NCBI GenBank assembly: GCA_021781255.1
Contig: JAJXXG010001038.1
Span: forward strand, 1 to 15,060
Origin: Acidobacteriota bacterium
Lineage (GTDB): Bacteria > Acidobacteriota > Terriglobia > Terriglobales > Acidobacteriaceae
Direction: 5' to 3'
DNA length: 15,060 nucleotides
The translations under genes and the position numbers were made by a program. The notes under the pieces are model-generated. The model had not been told where the DNA came from, searched no databases, and saw only the letters and a list, made by a program, of their open reading frames with translations. Shown here piece after piece: positions 7,075-15,060 of this stretch (position 1 is the first letter of the stretch; each line of letters begins with the position of its first letter).

Positions 7075-8892
7075 GTGAGCCAGACGATACGCAATATCGC
7101 CATCATCGCCCATGTTGACCACGGCAAGACCACCCTTGTTGATGCCATGCTGCGGCAGGCCGGCACCTTCCGCGCCAACGAGCAGGTGGCCGAGCGGGTG
7201 ATGGACTCGAACGAGCTGGAGCGGGAGCGCGGCATTACGATTCTGGCGAAGAACACGGCTATCAACTATGCCGGCGGCAAGATCAACATTGTGGATACGC
7301 CGGGCCACGCCGATTTTGGCGGCGAGGTGGAGCGGGCGCTGGAGATGGTGGACGGCGTGATGCTGCTGGTGGATGCGGCCGAGGGCCCGCTGCCACAGAC
7401 GCGCTATGTGCTGGCCAAGGCGCTGGAGGCGAAGCTGCCGCCTATCGTCGTGATCAACAAGATTGACCGCCCAGACGCGCGGCCGCAGGAAGTGTTGAAC
7501 GAAGTCTATGACCTGTTCATCGACCTTGATGCGGACGAGTCGCAACTGGATTTTCCGGTGCTCTACGCGGTGGCCAAGGCGGGCACGGCGACCACGGATC
7601 TGGCCACGCCGGGCGTGGACCTGCAGCCGCTGTTTGAGACAATTGTTTCCACGATTCCCGCGGCCACGGGCGATGCAGAAGGCACGCTGCAGATTCTGGT
7701 CACGAATCTCGACTACTCGGACTACTTCGGCCGCATCGCCATCTGCCGGGTGTTTCAGGGCACGCTGCACGCGGGCGACGACGTGACCATCTCCAAGCGC
7801 GACGGCTCGCTGCAGAAGACGCGCATTACGAAGCTGTTCACGTTCAGCGGGCTCAAGCGCACGGAGACGACCGAGACCACGATGGGCGACATTGTGGCGG
7901 TGGCCGGCGTGGAGGGCATCACGATTGGCGAGACGATCACGAGCGTGGAGAACCCGGCGCCGCTGCCGCTGATTGTGATTGACGAGCCGACGATTGCGAT
8001 TCAGTTCAGCGTGAACAACTCGCCGTTTGCGGGGCGCGAAGGCCAGTATGTGACGAGCCGCAACCTGCGCGAGCGTCTGGAAAAAGAGTTGCTGACCAAC
8101 GTTTCGATTCGCGTGGAAGACACGGGCTCGCCCGACACCTTCAAGGTGCTGGGCCGCGGCGAGCTGCAGCTTGCGATTCTGATCGAGATGATGCGCCGCG
8201 AGGGCTACGAACTGCTGGCCGGACGACCTGAGATCGTAACGAAAATGGTGGACGGCACGCGCATGGAGCCGGTGGAGCATCTGACCATCGACGTGCCGGA
8301 AGAGCACACAGGCGTAGTGATTGAGAAGCTGGGGCCGCGCAAGGGCGAGATGACGAAGATGCACAATCACGGCTCGGGGCGGGTGCGCATGGAGTTTCGC
8401 GTGCCCAGCCGCGGGCTGATCGGGCTGCGCAGCGAGATGCTGACGGAGACGCGCGGCACGATCGTGATGAATGCGCTGTTTGACGGATACATTCCTTACC
8501 AGGGCGAGATTCCGCAGCGGCCCACCGGCGCGCTGATTGCCGACCGCCAAGGGCAGACGACGACCTATTCGCTGAATGGCCTGCAGGAGCGCGGCATTCT
8601 GTTTGTGGGGCCGGGCGTTGAGGTCTATGAGGGCATGGTCGTCGGCGAGCACTCGCGCGACAACGACCTGGACGTCAACGTGGTCCGCGAAAAGAAGATG
8701 ACCAACATGCGCGCATCGAGCGCGGATGAAGCGATCCGGCTGGTGCCCTACAAGGCGCTCAACCTGGAGCAGGCCATCGAGTTTATCGCGGACGATGAGT
8801 TAGTGGAAGTTACGCCGAAGTCGCTGCGCCTGCGCAAGAAGATATTGCAGGCGAATCGCAGGCCGAAGCGGTGGGAAAAGGGCGCGGAGTAA
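7075..8892 (+). CDS. typA: Translational GTPase TypA/BipA
   Basis: Ribosome-associated GTPase of the EF-G/LepA superfamily (605 aa, normal length), involved in 50S assembly and in translation under stress or low temperature. The G-domain is complete: G1 AHVDHGKTT (12-20), switch-I Thr in RGIT (52-55), G3 DTPGHAD (74-80), G4 NKID (128-131). The later EF-G-like domains and the BipA C-terminal domain are recognisable in [12 protein letters not shown] and in [20 protein letters not shown] near the end. The start is GTG at 7075 with AAGGA at 7059-7063, about eleven bases upstream. It is divergent from the MBL-fold gene and convergent with purK, with only 17 bases between the stops and no obvious terminator there. 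Confidence 0.98.
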   Translation: MSQTIRNIAIIAHVDHGKTTLVDAMLRQAGTFRANEQVAERVMDSNELERERGITILAKNTAINYAGGKINIVDTPGHADFGGEVERALEMVDGVMLLVDAAEGPLPQTRYVLAKALEAKLPPIVVINKIDRPDARPQEVLNEVYDLFIDLDADESQLDFPVLYAVAKAGTATTDLATPGVDLQPLFETIVSTIPAATGDAEGTLQILVTNLDYSDYFGRIAICRVFQGTLHAGDDVTISKRDGSLQKTRITKLFTFSGLKRTETTETTMGDIVAVAGVEGITIGETITSVENPAPLPLIVIDEPTIAIQFSVNNSPFAGREGQYVTSRNLRERLEKELLTNVSIRVEDTGSPDTFKVLGRGELQLAILIEMMRREGYELLAGRPEIVTKMVDGTRMEPVEHLTIDVPEEHTGVVIEKLGPRKGEMTKMHNHGSGRVRMEFRVPSRGLIGLRSEMLTETRGTIVMNALFDGYIPYQGEIPQRPTGALIADRQGQTTTYSLNGLQERGILFVGPGVEVYEGMVVGEHSRDNDLDVNVVREKKMTNMRASSADEAIRLVPYKALNLEQAIEFIADDELVEVTPKSLRLRKKILQANRRPKRWEKGAE

Positions 8893-8909
8893 GCCGGCCG
8901 ACGGCGGAG

Positions 8910-10088
8910 CTACAAGCGCTGTTTTGCTTCCAGCACGCGACTTAGCGCCTCCTCGGCTGTGGAGCCTGTTGCCGATAAGTGGCCCATCTTGCGGGCTGCG
9001 CGCGGCGTGTGTTTCTCATATAAGTGCAGGCGCACCCCGGGGACAGCGAGCGCCGCAGCAAAGTCAGGCTCTTTGCCAAGCCAGACATCGCCGAGTAAGT
9101 TCACGATGGCAGCCGGAGTAATCAGCGTTGTGTCACCCAGGGGCAGGTTGCAGGTGGTGCGGACAAGTTGCTCGAACTGGCTGGTGACGCAGCCGCGCTC
9201 GCTCTGGTGATAACTGTTGTGGGGGCGGGGAGCGAGTTCATTCACAAGCAATTGCCCGTCGCGGGTGACGAACATCTCCACGCAGAGCAGTCCCTCGATG
9301 CCGAGCTTTGCGATGATGGCGGCTGCGAGCGACTCGGCGCGCGCTTCGAGTTCCGGAGAGATGCCGGCGGGCAGCACGCTCCATGCGAGGATTTGATTTT
9401 CATGATGATTGCGCGCGGCGGGATAACTGCGCACTTCGCCTGCGGGATTGCGCGCGGCCATGACGCTGATTTCGCAGTCGAGGTCGAGGGCCTGTTCAGC
9501 CACTGCGGAGCGCGCGCCGATGGCGTTCCACGCTTCAGTGATCTCAGTGTGCGTTGGCGGGTTTTCAAAACCAATCCGCGCCTGACCGCGGCCGTCGTAG
9601 CCACCGCGGCCAATCTTCAAAAACACGCGGCCGCCAAGAACCGGCACTGCTTCATGCAATTCTGCCTGGCTGCGGACGACGCGAAATGCGCCCACGGGGA
9701 AGCCGTTTTCGGCGAGCCATGCTTTTTGCAGCGTCTTGTCCTGGATGATGCGGATGGGTTCGACGCCAGGGCGGAGCGGCGCAAGGCGCGCGACTTCAGT
9801 GAGTGCATGCACGCCAATCTGCTCGATCTCGAGCGTTACGGCATCGGCGCCGGTGGCGAGGCGTCGCGCGGCGGCAACGTCATCCCATGCGCCCACGATG
9901 GTTTCATCGGTGATGAAACTTGCGGGACAAGCCGGCTCGGGGTCCATGACGCGGACGCGATAGCCCATGGTGCGCGCGGCCATGGCGGTCATGCGGCCCA
10001 ACTGGCCTCCGCCGAGGATCGCAATCAGCCCGCCGGGTCGCACAATTGCAGACTTTTGCTGTTGAGAGGAATCGGGCAAACCGCTCAC
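8910..10088 (-). CDS. purK: N5-carboxyaminoimidazole ribonucleotide synthase PurK
   Basis: ATP-grasp enzyme of purine synthesis (392 aa) that converts AIR, bicarbonate and ATP to N5-CAIR, the substrate of PurE encoded just upstream. Motifs: GGGQLGRM (26-33), QDK (116-118), glycine-rich ATP-grasp loop [12 protein letters not shown] (159-170), VEMF (270-273) and [15 protein letters not shown] (283-297). The start is GTG at 10088, overlapping the purE stop as GTGA, with GGAG eight bases upstream inside purE. This leaves about 20 residues before the Rossmann strand, slightly longer than many homologues; an internal GTG at 10043 would give a conventional length but lacks that coupling. Transcribed with purE. 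Confidence 0.97.
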   Translation of the reverse strand: MSGLPDSSQQQKSAIVRPGGLIAILGGGQLGRMTAMAARTMGYRVRVMDPEPACPASFITDETIVGAWDDVAAARRLATGADAVTLEIEQIGVHALTEVARLAPLRPGVEPIRIIQDKTLQKAWLAENGFPVGAFRVVRSQAELHEAVPVLGGRVFLKIGRGGYDGRGQARIGFENPPTHTEITEAWNAIGARSAVAEQALDLDCEISVMAARNPAGEVRSYPAARNHHENQILAWSVLPAGISPELEARAESLAAAIIAKLGIEGLLCVEMFVTRDGQLLVNELAPRPHNSYHQSERGCVTSQFEQLVRTTCNLPLGDTTLITPAAIVNLLGDVWLGKEPDFAAALAVPGVRLHLYEKHTPRAARKMGHLSATGSTAEEALSRVLEAKQRL

Positions 10089-10576
10089 TCGGGCAGCTCC
10101 AACTGCATGACTTCCCGGGTACGCTCGGCGCGCCAGGCGACAAGCCGCTGGTAGAGCGCGGCGTCGGTGGTGGCCAGCATCTCAGCCGCGAGCAGCGCGG
10201 CGTTGGCTGCGCCGGGCGTGCCGATGGCGAGCGTGCCGACGGGGACGCCTTTGGGCATCTGCACGATGGAGAGGAGCGCGTCGAGGCCGTTGAGCTGCGT
10301 GGCTGCTACGGGCACGCCGAGAACAGGGACGAGTGTTTTGGCGGCGAGCATGCCGGGCAGGTGGGCAGCGCCGCCTGCGCCTGCGATGAGGACGCGGAGC
10401 CCGCGTTCGCGAGCCGTCTCAGCATATTCAAAGAGCCAGTCGGGCGTGCGATGCGCGCTGACGACGCGGGCCTCATGCGGGATGCCAAGCGCAGAGAGGA
10501 TCTCGACGGCTGCGGAGAGCACCGCGTAATCGCTCTTGCTGCCCATCACCACGCCAACAATCGGCGAATTGCTCAT
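10085..10576 (-). CDS. purE: N5-carboxyaminoimidazole ribonucleotide mutase PurE (class I)
   Basis: Catalyses rearrangement of N5-CAIR to CAIR in purine synthesis (163 aa, normal for class I PurE). Key features: GSKSD (12-16) for phosphate binding, SAHRTPD (40-46) with catalytic His42, [10 protein letters not shown] (66-75), and [14 protein letters not shown] (106-119). Class I identity fits the presence of PurK immediately downstream. The ATG at 10576 has no Shine-Dalgarno. Instead a near-consensus promoter ends six bases before it, so the mRNA is probably leaderless (see the promoter entry). It ends in a GTGA overlap with purK, forming a two-gene operon. Confidence 0.98.
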   Translation of the reverse strand: MSNSPIVGVVMGSKSDYAVLSAAVEILSALGIPHEARVVSAHRTPDWLFEYAETARERGLRVLIAGAGGAAHLPGMLAAKTLVPVLGVPVAATQLNGLDALLSIVQMPKGVPVGTLAIGTPGAANAALLAAEMLATTDAALYQRLVAWRAERTREVMQLELPE

Positions 10577-10582
10577 GCGTTG

Positions 10583-10611
10583 ATTATACGAGCGTATGGG
10601 TTGCGTGCGAA
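10583..10611 (-). promoter_or_regulatory. Sigma-70 promoter of purEK, predicted leaderless start
   Basis: On the minus strand a -35 TTCGCA (10611-10606, four of six bases matching TTGACA), a 17-base spacer and a perfect -10 TATAAT (10588-10583) are followed by CAACGC and then the purE ATG. Counting from the -10, position +1 falls on the A of the ATG (10576). Confidence 0.7.
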
Positions 10612-10616
10612 GTCTG

Positions 10617-10632
10617 CGCGCGGCAACGCGCG
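10617..10632 (-). other. GC-rich hairpin after lutC
   Basis: CGCGCG arms around a four-base loop lie just beyond the lutC stop and just upstream of the purE -35. The stem is only six base pairs and no T-run follows, so it may weakly end lutABC transcription but is not a standard terminator. Confidence 0.25.
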
Positions 10633-10635
10633 GCG

Positions 10636-11295
10636 CTAGGCCACGAGCAACACGTCAAGAAAGCGCGGGCCATGGACGCCTTTGATGCGCGTCATCTCAA
10701 TGTCCGCAGTGGCGGATGGGCCGGAGAAGAAGGTGGTTGGCAGCGCGGCGGAGGCGTCGAGGCGCGCGAAGCACTCGGGCACGGTCTCGACCACCTGCGC
10801 GGCAAAGACCACGCAGAGGTGGTAATCGGGCACCAGGGTAAGGCTGCGCGGCCCCTGCGCCGCGGCGTTCTGCAGGACGATGGAGCCGGTCTCAGCGCAG
10901 GCGACGGTGCAGCCGGTGAGCACTCCTTCAAGCTCGTCGAGCTGGTGCTCGCTAAAGCGCGAGGCGTTTTGAAAATCGAATCCATCCGGCAGCCACGCGG
11001 ACGGCAGGCCGTCGGGGATGGCGATGCGTTTGCGTCCGCGCTCGGTGAGGATGCGCGCAACTTCCCTGCCGATGTTTTCAGCCGAGGCTCGGCAGACGCC
11101 GGCGTCGTATTCGACGAGGCGATGCGTGAAAAGGTCGAGCAGAGCAGCGGGGCCGATGGTTCCCTCGCGCTTGTAGAGGCGCGGCAGGGCTGCGTATCCG
11201 GCAGCGATTGTGGCGCTGTCTGCGCTGGCTGGCGCGCGAAGAGCAGTGCGAATGCTGTTGAGGATGGCGTCGCGCGCGCCTGAGCTATTCGGCAT
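10636..11295 (-). CDS. lutC: L-lactate utilization protein LutC (LUD domain)
   Basis: Third subunit of the LutABC iron-sulfur complex that oxidises L-lactate to pyruvate (219 aa from the start chosen here). The LUD fold is shown by [12 protein letters not shown] (132-143) and the closing signature [20 protein letters not shown] (191-210), followed by RFLDVLLV. I chose ATG 11295 because GGAGG (11302-11306) lies six bases upstream; an in-frame ATG at 11313 would put that Shine-Dalgarno inside the gene. With this start, lutC overlaps the end of lutB by 11 bases. The N-terminus (1-45) is a less conserved helical segment, as usual for YkgG-type proteins. Confidence 0.95.
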   Translation of the reverse strand: MPNSSGARDAILNSIRTALRAPASADSATIAAGYAALPRLYKREGTIGPAALLDLFTHRLVEYDAGVCRASAENIGREVARILTERGRKRIAIPDGLPSAWLPDGFDFQNASRFSEHQLDELEGVLTGCTVACAETGSIVLQNAAAQGPRSLTLVPDYHLCVVFAAQVVETVPECFARLDASAALPTTFFSGPSATADIEMTRIKGVHGPRFLDVLLVA

Positions 11296-12790
11296 GGGGC
11301 GCCTCCGTGGCATTGCCGGGTTGCGGACTCGCGGATGAAGCGGTGTCCGGGTTTGATTTTTCGCGCTGCGCCCACCAGTCGCGAAAGCTCTGCGCAGGCA
11401 TGGGGCGCAGGTCGCGGGTCTGCGTCCAGCCGGAAAGCATGAGAGGCAGATGCTCGATGAATCCGTTCTTTGACACGACGACCTTTTGCCCTATCTGGCC
11501 GAGGTGTTGCGCAAGCGACAGACGGCTCGCATCGGCAAAGAGAAATGCGGCGGTCTGCATGCCGATGTTCCAGAGGCCGAGCTTGCCGGCAAGCGTCTTT
11601 TGATCCTGCTGGACAACCTTGCCGCGCAGATGGATGAGCACCTCGGGAATGTTGATTTTGACGGGGCAGACTTCATAGCATGCGCCGCAGAGCGAAGAGG
11701 CATAGGGGAGCGAGCGGGCGTCTTGCATCTGGTGCAGTTGCGGCGTGAGAATTGCGCCGATGGGGCCGGGGTAGACCGACTCATAGGCGTGGCCGCCGGT
11801 CTGGTGATAGACGGGGCACGCGTTGAGACAGGCGGCGCAACGAATGCACTGGAGCGTCTGGCGCGATTCATCGTCAGCGAGAATCGGGCTGCGTCCGTTG
11901 TCGAGCAGGACAACGTGAAACTCTTTTGGGCCATCGTCGGCGTGAACTCCGGTCCAAATGGAGTTGTAGGGATTCATGCGCTCGCCGGTTGCAGAGCGCG
12001 GCAGCGTTTGCAGGAAGACTTCGAGATCGCGATAGCGCGGGAGAACTTTCTCAATGCCGACGAGCGAGATGAGCACGTCGGGCAGAGTGAGGCACATGCG
12101 CCCGTTGCCTTCGGATTCGACGATGCAGACTGCGCCGTTTTCCGCGACCAGGAAATTTGCGCCGGAGACGGCGACCTTGATGCGCAGATATTTTTCGCGC
12201 AGATAGGTACGCGCGGCGGAGGCAAGGTCCTCGGGCTGTTCGCCGAGATCGGGCAGGTGCATTTCGCGCTGAAAGATTTCGCGGACCTGCTGGCGGTTCT
12301 TGTGGAGCGCGGGGACGACGAAGTGAGAGGGCTTGTCGCGACCGAGTTGGATGATGAGTTCGGCGAGGTCCGTCTCATGCGGCTGGATGCCGTTGGCTTG
12401 CAGATTGCGGTTGAGGCCAATCTCTTCCGAGGTCATGGTCTTGATCTTGATGACCTCTTTGGCGGCATGGCGCTGGATCAGATCGAGGATGATGCGGTTG
12501 GCCTCGGCGGCGTCGCGCGCCCAGTGGACATGGCCGCCGGCGCTTGTGCAGTTCTCTTCAAACTGCGCCAGGTAGTGGTCAAGATGCTTGAGCGCGTGGG
12601 CGCGAATGGCGGCGCCGGCATCGCGCAACTGCTCCCAGTCTGCGAGTTCGCCGACCACGCGGTTGCGCTTGGCCTGGATGACATTGGTTGCGTGGCGAAC
12701 ATTGCGGCGAATCTGCGAATCGGCGAGCAGTTCTTTTGCCGCCTCAGGAAAGCTGCGCTTTGACCACGGTGAATGGGCTTGCTCTTTCAC
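11285..12790 (-). CDS. lutB: L-lactate utilization iron-sulfur protein LutB
   Basis: Central Fe-S subunit of the LutABC lactate oxidation complex (501 aa). It has an N-terminal LUD-like domain with FLVAENGAVCIVESEGNGR (213-231), then a ferredoxin-like region with CIRCAACLNACP (Cys315, 318, 321, 325) and LCGACYEVCPVKI (Cys368, 371, 375), which bind 4Fe-4S clusters, then a C-terminal domain of the YkgF type. The start is GTG at 12790, overlapping the lutA stop as GTGA, with a strong AGGAGG (12798-12803) seven bases upstream. The C-terminal tail (about 475-501) is loosely composed and overlaps lutC. All cluster ligands visible in the family appear to be present. Confidence 0.97.
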   Translation of the reverse strand: MKEQAHSPWSKRSFPEAAKELLADSQIRRNVRHATNVIQAKRNRVVGELADWEQLRDAGAAIRAHALKHLDHYLAQFEENCTSAGGHVHWARDAAEANRIILDLIQRHAAKEVIKIKTMTSEEIGLNRNLQANGIQPHETDLAELIIQLGRDKPSHFVVPALHKNRQQVREIFQREMHLPDLGEQPEDLASAARTYLREKYLRIKVAVSGANFLVAENGAVCIVESEGNGRMCLTLPDVLISLVGIEKVLPRYRDLEVFLQTLPRSATGERMNPYNSIWTGVHADDGPKEFHVVLLDNGRSPILADDESRQTLQCIRCAACLNACPVYHQTGGHAYESVYPGPIGAILTPQLHQMQDARSLPYASSLCGACYEVCPVKINIPEVLIHLRGKVVQQDQKTLAGKLGLWNIGMQTAAFLFADASRLSLAQHLGQIGQKVVVSKNGFIEHLPLMLSGWTQTRDLRPMPAQSFRDWWAQREKSNPDTASSASPQPGNATEAPHAE

Positions 12791-13536
12791 TTGCCGCCCT
12801 CCTCAGCGCCTGCGGTTGAGGCGAGAATTTCCGCGATGTGCGCGGTGCGCACGAAGGTGCGCTGGCGGTGGAGCGAGCCGTAGATGTGCATGAGGCAGGA
12901 GTTGTCCACGGCGGTGCAGACCTCGGCGCCGGTGTTGAGCACGGTGCGCGCCTTGTCTGCAAGCATGGCCGAGGATACGTCGGCATTTTTGATGGCGAAA
13001 GTTCCGCCAAAGCCACAGCACTCCTGGGGATTCTCAAGCGGCAAGAGATCCAGGCTTCGCACACGCTTGAGCAGGCGGATGGGAATGTCGCCGAGATGCA
13101 GGCTGCGCTGCGAATGGCAACTGGTGTGGTAGGTGACCTTGTGCGGATAGGTCGCTCCGACATCTTCAACGCCGAGCTTCTTGACCAGGAACTCGGTGAA
13201 TTCATAGATGCGCGGCAGCAGCGTCTCGACGTCGGCGGCGAGCTTTGCATCCTGCGCGAGCTCCGCGGCCTTCATGTAGTGATCGCGCATCATGGAGACG
13301 CAGGAACTGGAGGGCGCTACGACGATTTCAGCGTCGCGATAGACATTCACGAAGTGGCGGATGATGGGGATTGCTTCCTTGAGATAGCCGGTGTTCCAGT
13401 GCATCTGGCCGCAGCAGGTCTGCTCCTTGCGGAACTCGACGGTGTGGCCCAGGCGCTCCAGGAGGCGCACGACCGCTTTGCCGGTTTCAGGAAACAGCGT
13501 GTCGTTATAGCAGGTGATAAAGAGCGAGACGCGCAA
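12787..13536 (-). CDS. lutA: L-lactate utilization protein LutA (CCG-domain protein)
   Basis: First gene of lutABC (249 aa from the start chosen). It has two cysteine-rich CCG domains: Cys9-(31 residues)-CCG (41-43)-(35)-Cys79, and Cys140-(32)-CCG (173-175)-(38)-Cys214. These are the heterodisulfide-reductase-like motifs of LutA/YkgE/GlpC that bind iron-sulfur clusters. A TTG at 13536 is chosen because AGAGGAG (13544-13550) lies seven bases upstream and the product then begins MRVSLFITCYND, matching the usual N-terminus of the family. A TTG at 13557 would add seven residues but places the Shine-Dalgarno within the gene. No lactate permease or LutR-type regulator is seen in the window. Confidence 0.95.
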   Translation of the reverse strand: MRVSLFITCYNDTLFPETGKAVVRLLERLGHTVEFRKEQTCCGQMHWNTGYLKEAIPIIRHFVNVYRDAEIVVAPSSSCVSMMRDHYMKAAELAQDAKLAADVETLLPRIYEFTEFLVKKLGVEDVGATYPHKVTYHTSCHSQRSLHLGDIPIRLLKRVRSLDLLPLENPQECCGFGGTFAIKNADVSSAMLADKARTVLNTGAEVCTAVDNSCLMHIYGSLHRQRTFVRTAHIAEILASTAGAEEGGK

Positions 13537-13543
13537 AGGATGG

Positions 13544-13550
13544 CTCCTCT
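13544..13550 (-). promoter_or_regulatory. Ribosome binding site deciding the lutA TTG start
   Basis: AGAGGAG on the minus strand, seven bases before TTG 13536. It supports a non-ATG start for lutA. Confidence 0.75.
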
Positions 13551-13603
13551 GGAACAAAGGTTATGAACTTCAGCGCCGCGCAGGCCGTGCCGCACATCAC
13601 GGG

Positions 13604-14806
13604 TCAGGGCTTTGCGTTCTCGTCGAGCTGCTGCGGCGTGATTTCGTCGCCGGCGTTTGGCTTGCGAAGCGTGACAGGAGTTGAGCTGTGCAGTTTTCTG
13701 AAGGCGGCCAAAGCCTTTGCCTGCGCGTCCCTGTTGCCTGTGCCGCGCTCGGCTTGCGCCAGCCTGTACCATGCGACTTCATCGTCGGGCCGCAGGCGGG
13801 TTGCGCGCTCCAACAGAGGCAAGGCGGCCGCGGGCTTTTGACTTTCCAGCTCAACGCCGCCGAGGCCTACGAGCGCCTCTTCAAAGTCGGGAAAGTGCTG
13901 GATCACCTGCATGAATTGCTTGCGGGCTTCATCGAGGTTGCCCGAGTCAGCGTAGAGGTTTGCGAGCTCGTAGCCGGCGTTTCCATTGGCGGGGTCGATG
14001 GCCAGCTCGGCGGCGAACTCACGCATGGCGGCCTCGCGGTCCTCTGGCTTGCGCGTGCCCCTGAAGCGCGCGAGATAGACGCGGCCCAGGCGGTAGTGAA
14101 TGCCGGGGCGTTTGGGGTCGAGCACAAGGACGTGATTGAAAGCGATGATGGCGGCGTCGTAGTTGTTCTGGCTCTCGTTGGCTTCGCCCTGCGCCTGCAG
14201 CATCCACACGGACCCTGCGGCCTTGTCGTGCAGCTTCTCCATGACGATGTAGGCGAAGTTTCCGTAGATTCTTCCGGTGTGATAGAGAATCTCGGGGTCG
14301 TCGGGATAGAGCTTGTTGAGCGCGAGCGATGTTTCGACGGCATCGGAGTCGCGGCCGAGGCCGGTGTAGGCGCGCAAGAGCTGCAGGCCGCACATGCGCT
14401 TTGCGCTGCTGTCGTCCGTTTGGTGGAAGCATTTCTCGAGCGGGGGCAGCGCCGCCTGGAACTGTCCCAGCTCAGCGAGCGAAAGGCCGAGGAGGTTGTC
14501 CAGCCTGGGCAGGCCGGGCTTGAGTCTCTGGGCTGTCTTGACCTGTTGCACGGCCTGCTGGTATTGGCGTTGCTTGAAGTAGATTGCGGCCAGCGTGGCA
14601 TGGACTTCAGCGACCTGGGGAGCGAGCCGGGCGAGTTTTTCGAAGCTGGTTTGCGCCTCGGCGTAGTGGCCCTGGGCCAGCGCCTGCTGCCCTGCGGCGG
14701 CATACTGTGCGGCTTCATCGTCGCTGCCGGCTTGTGCGGGCGCTGTGAGCGGCAGCGTGCAGCAGCATGCAGCGATCAACACGAGGCGAAGGCACCGGGG
14801 GTTCAT
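13604..14806 (-). CDS. Exported TPR-repeat protein
   Basis: Secreted or periplasmic tetratricopeptide-repeat protein (400 aa) and probable protein-interaction scaffold; no enzyme motif. The N-terminus MNPRCLRLVLIAACCCTLPL with cleavage near APAQA (22-26) is a Sec signal; the three adjacent cysteines (14-16) are not followed by a typical lipobox, so a lipoprotein is possible but not supported. TPR units recur through the protein, clearly around 33-66, 67-99, 101-126, 215-231 (NNYDAAIIAFNHVLVLDP), 235-272, 276-306 and 308-339. The tail 380-400 is polar. ATG 14806 is chosen because an in-frame GTG at 14845 lies inside the terminator of the upstream gene. AGGAG is present but about 13 bases away. 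lutA follows 67 bases later with no terminator seen, so cotranscription with lutABC is possible. Confidence 0.85.
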   Translation of the reverse strand: MNPRCLRLVLIAACCCTLPLTAPAQAGSDDEAAQYAAAGQQALAQGHYAEAQTSFEKLARLAPQVAEVHATLAAIYFKQRQYQQAVQQVKTAQRLKPGLPRLDNLLGLSLAELGQFQAALPPLEKCFHQTDDSSAKRMCGLQLLRAYTGLGRDSDAVETSLALNKLYPDDPEILYHTGRIYGNFAYIVMEKLHDKAAGSVWMLQAQGEANESQNNYDAAIIAFNHVLVLDPKRPGIHYRLGRVYLARFRGTRKPEDREAAMREFAAELAIDPANGNAGYELANLYADSGNLDEARKQFMQVIQHFPDFEEALVGLGGVELESQKPAAALPLLERATRLRPDDEVAWYRLAQAERGTGNRDAQAKALAAFRKLHSSTPVTLRKPNAGDEITPQQLDENAKP

Positions 14807-14832
14807 TGAACGAGTGTATCTCCTGTGCAGAG

Positions 14833-14865
14833 AAAAGTCCGCCACGCCATTGCGGCGTGGCGGAC
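14833..14865 (-). terminator. Intrinsic terminator of the TonB-dependent receptor gene
   Basis: A perfect 12-base-pair stem (GTCCGCCACGCC at 14865-14854 pairing with 14848-14837 on the minus strand) with a five-base loop, followed by TTTT (14836-14833). It lies 22 bases after the receptor stop codon. Confidence 0.9.
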
Positions 14866-14887
14866 CTGGGTGAGACCCGGGTTGAGG

Positions 14888-15060
14888 TTAGAAGCTCAGC
14901 TTGCCGCTGATCTGGATGATACGGGAGGCAGACGCGCTTGTAATCTGTCCTGCCCGCGCGCTGGTGATCGAGTTGCTGATGGATGAGCCGCCGCCGGTAC
15001 CGCTGCCGATGAGGGCTCCGGTGCCGATGGCGTACTGGTGGTGGTTAAAGGCGTTGAAGA
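14888..15060 (-). CDS. TonB-dependent receptor, Oar-like (C-terminus only)
   Basis: Last 57 codons of an outer-membrane protein whose gene begins beyond the right edge. Reading the minus strand from 15058 gives FNAFNHHQYAIGTG, a Gly/Ser-rich stretch, then SARAGQITSASASRIIQISG and a KLSF ending at TAA (14890-14888). FNAFNH near the end, an ARxGQI/SASxRxxQ pattern and a terminal aromatic residue are typical of the large carboxypeptidase-regulatory-domain TonB receptors abundant in Acidobacteriota. These proteins import large substrates across the outer membrane using TonB energy. The substrate cannot be inferred from this fragment. Confidence 0.85.
   Translation of the reverse strand, partial: FNAFNHHQYAIGTGALIGSGTGGGSSISNSITSARAGQITSASASRIIQISGKLSF

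Noticed and set aside
7021..8652. Long open frame (543 codons) on the minus strand opposite typA
   Set aside because: It lies antisense to a fully conserved GTPase. The product is rich in His/Arg/Gln/Leu and has no domain.
8893..8909. Bidirectional terminator between typA and purK
   Set aside because: The 17-base gap is GC-rich but has no stem of useful length and no T-run on either strand.
11486..12763. Open frame on the plus strand opposite lutB
   Set aside because: Shadow of lutB codon bias. lutB has intact iron-sulfur cluster motifs and a strong ribosome site.
13688..14809. Open frame on the plus strand opposite the TPR gene
   Set aside because: Antisense to an intact signal peptide and regular TPR repeats. 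No independent start signal or domain.
1..15060. A novel defence, mobile or biosynthetic system
   Set aside because: No transposase, integrase, nuclease-toxin, reverse transcriptase, NRPS/PKS or array is present. All sizeable genes belong to recognisable families, and the neighbouring groups look like separate units.

Overview
The window reads as chromosomal DNA of an Acidobacteriota bacterium, most likely from the Acidobacteriaceae/Terriglobia. This is inferred from the high GC content, the tail of an Oar-like TonB-dependent receptor, a Tat-exported sugar-isomerase-like TIM-barrel protein and a REP-like repeat of a type I associate with that group. No sequence search was run. Genes are densely packed on both strands. 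No stretch longer than about 250 bases lacks a gene, and I see no tRNA, rRNA, CRISPR array, transposase, phage gene or attachment site. Bases 1-42 hold only sequence downstream of the first gene.

Layout. (1) 43-2177, minus strand: an OmpR-type response regulator and its sensor kinase, overlapping by ATGA. (2) 2300-4549, plus strand: a UGT/MGT-like glycosyltransferase, then a small SAM-dependent methyltransferase that is visibly poorer in GC than its neighbours and carries a run of ten G just before its SAM-binding loop. (3) 4579-6848, minus strand: two exported proteins, a secreted metallo-beta-lactamase-fold hydrolase and a Tat-targeted TIM-barrel protein, separated by a 62-base element with two hairpins. 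(4) 7075-8892, plus strand: the translational GTPase typA/bipA with a possibly structured leader. (5) 8910-10576, minus strand: purE-purK, the two-step carboxylation of AIR in purine synthesis, overlapping by GTGA. A near-consensus promoter is placed so that the purE transcript should start on the A of its ATG. (6) 10636-13536, minus strand: a complete lutABC operon for oxidation of L-lactate to pyruvate, with strong Shine-Dalgarno sites that fix TTG, GTG and ATG starts. (7) 13604-14806, minus strand: an exported TPR protein. (8) 14888-15060, minus strand: the C-terminus of a TonB-dependent receptor, followed by a clear intrinsic terminator.

How the genes relate. The two-component pair, purEK and lutABC are each self-contained functional units. 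LutABC feeds pyruvate into central metabolism, and purEK supplies purines. The glycosyltransferase and methyltransferase could act on the same glycolipid or polysaccharide, but only their adjacency suggests it. The two exported enzymes are each plausible periplasmic or secreted hydrolases or isomerases of unknown substrate.

I find no convincing undescribed multi-gene system here. The points most worth a second look are the predicted leaderless purE transcript, the G10 tract in the methyltransferase, and the hairpin-pair repeat element.
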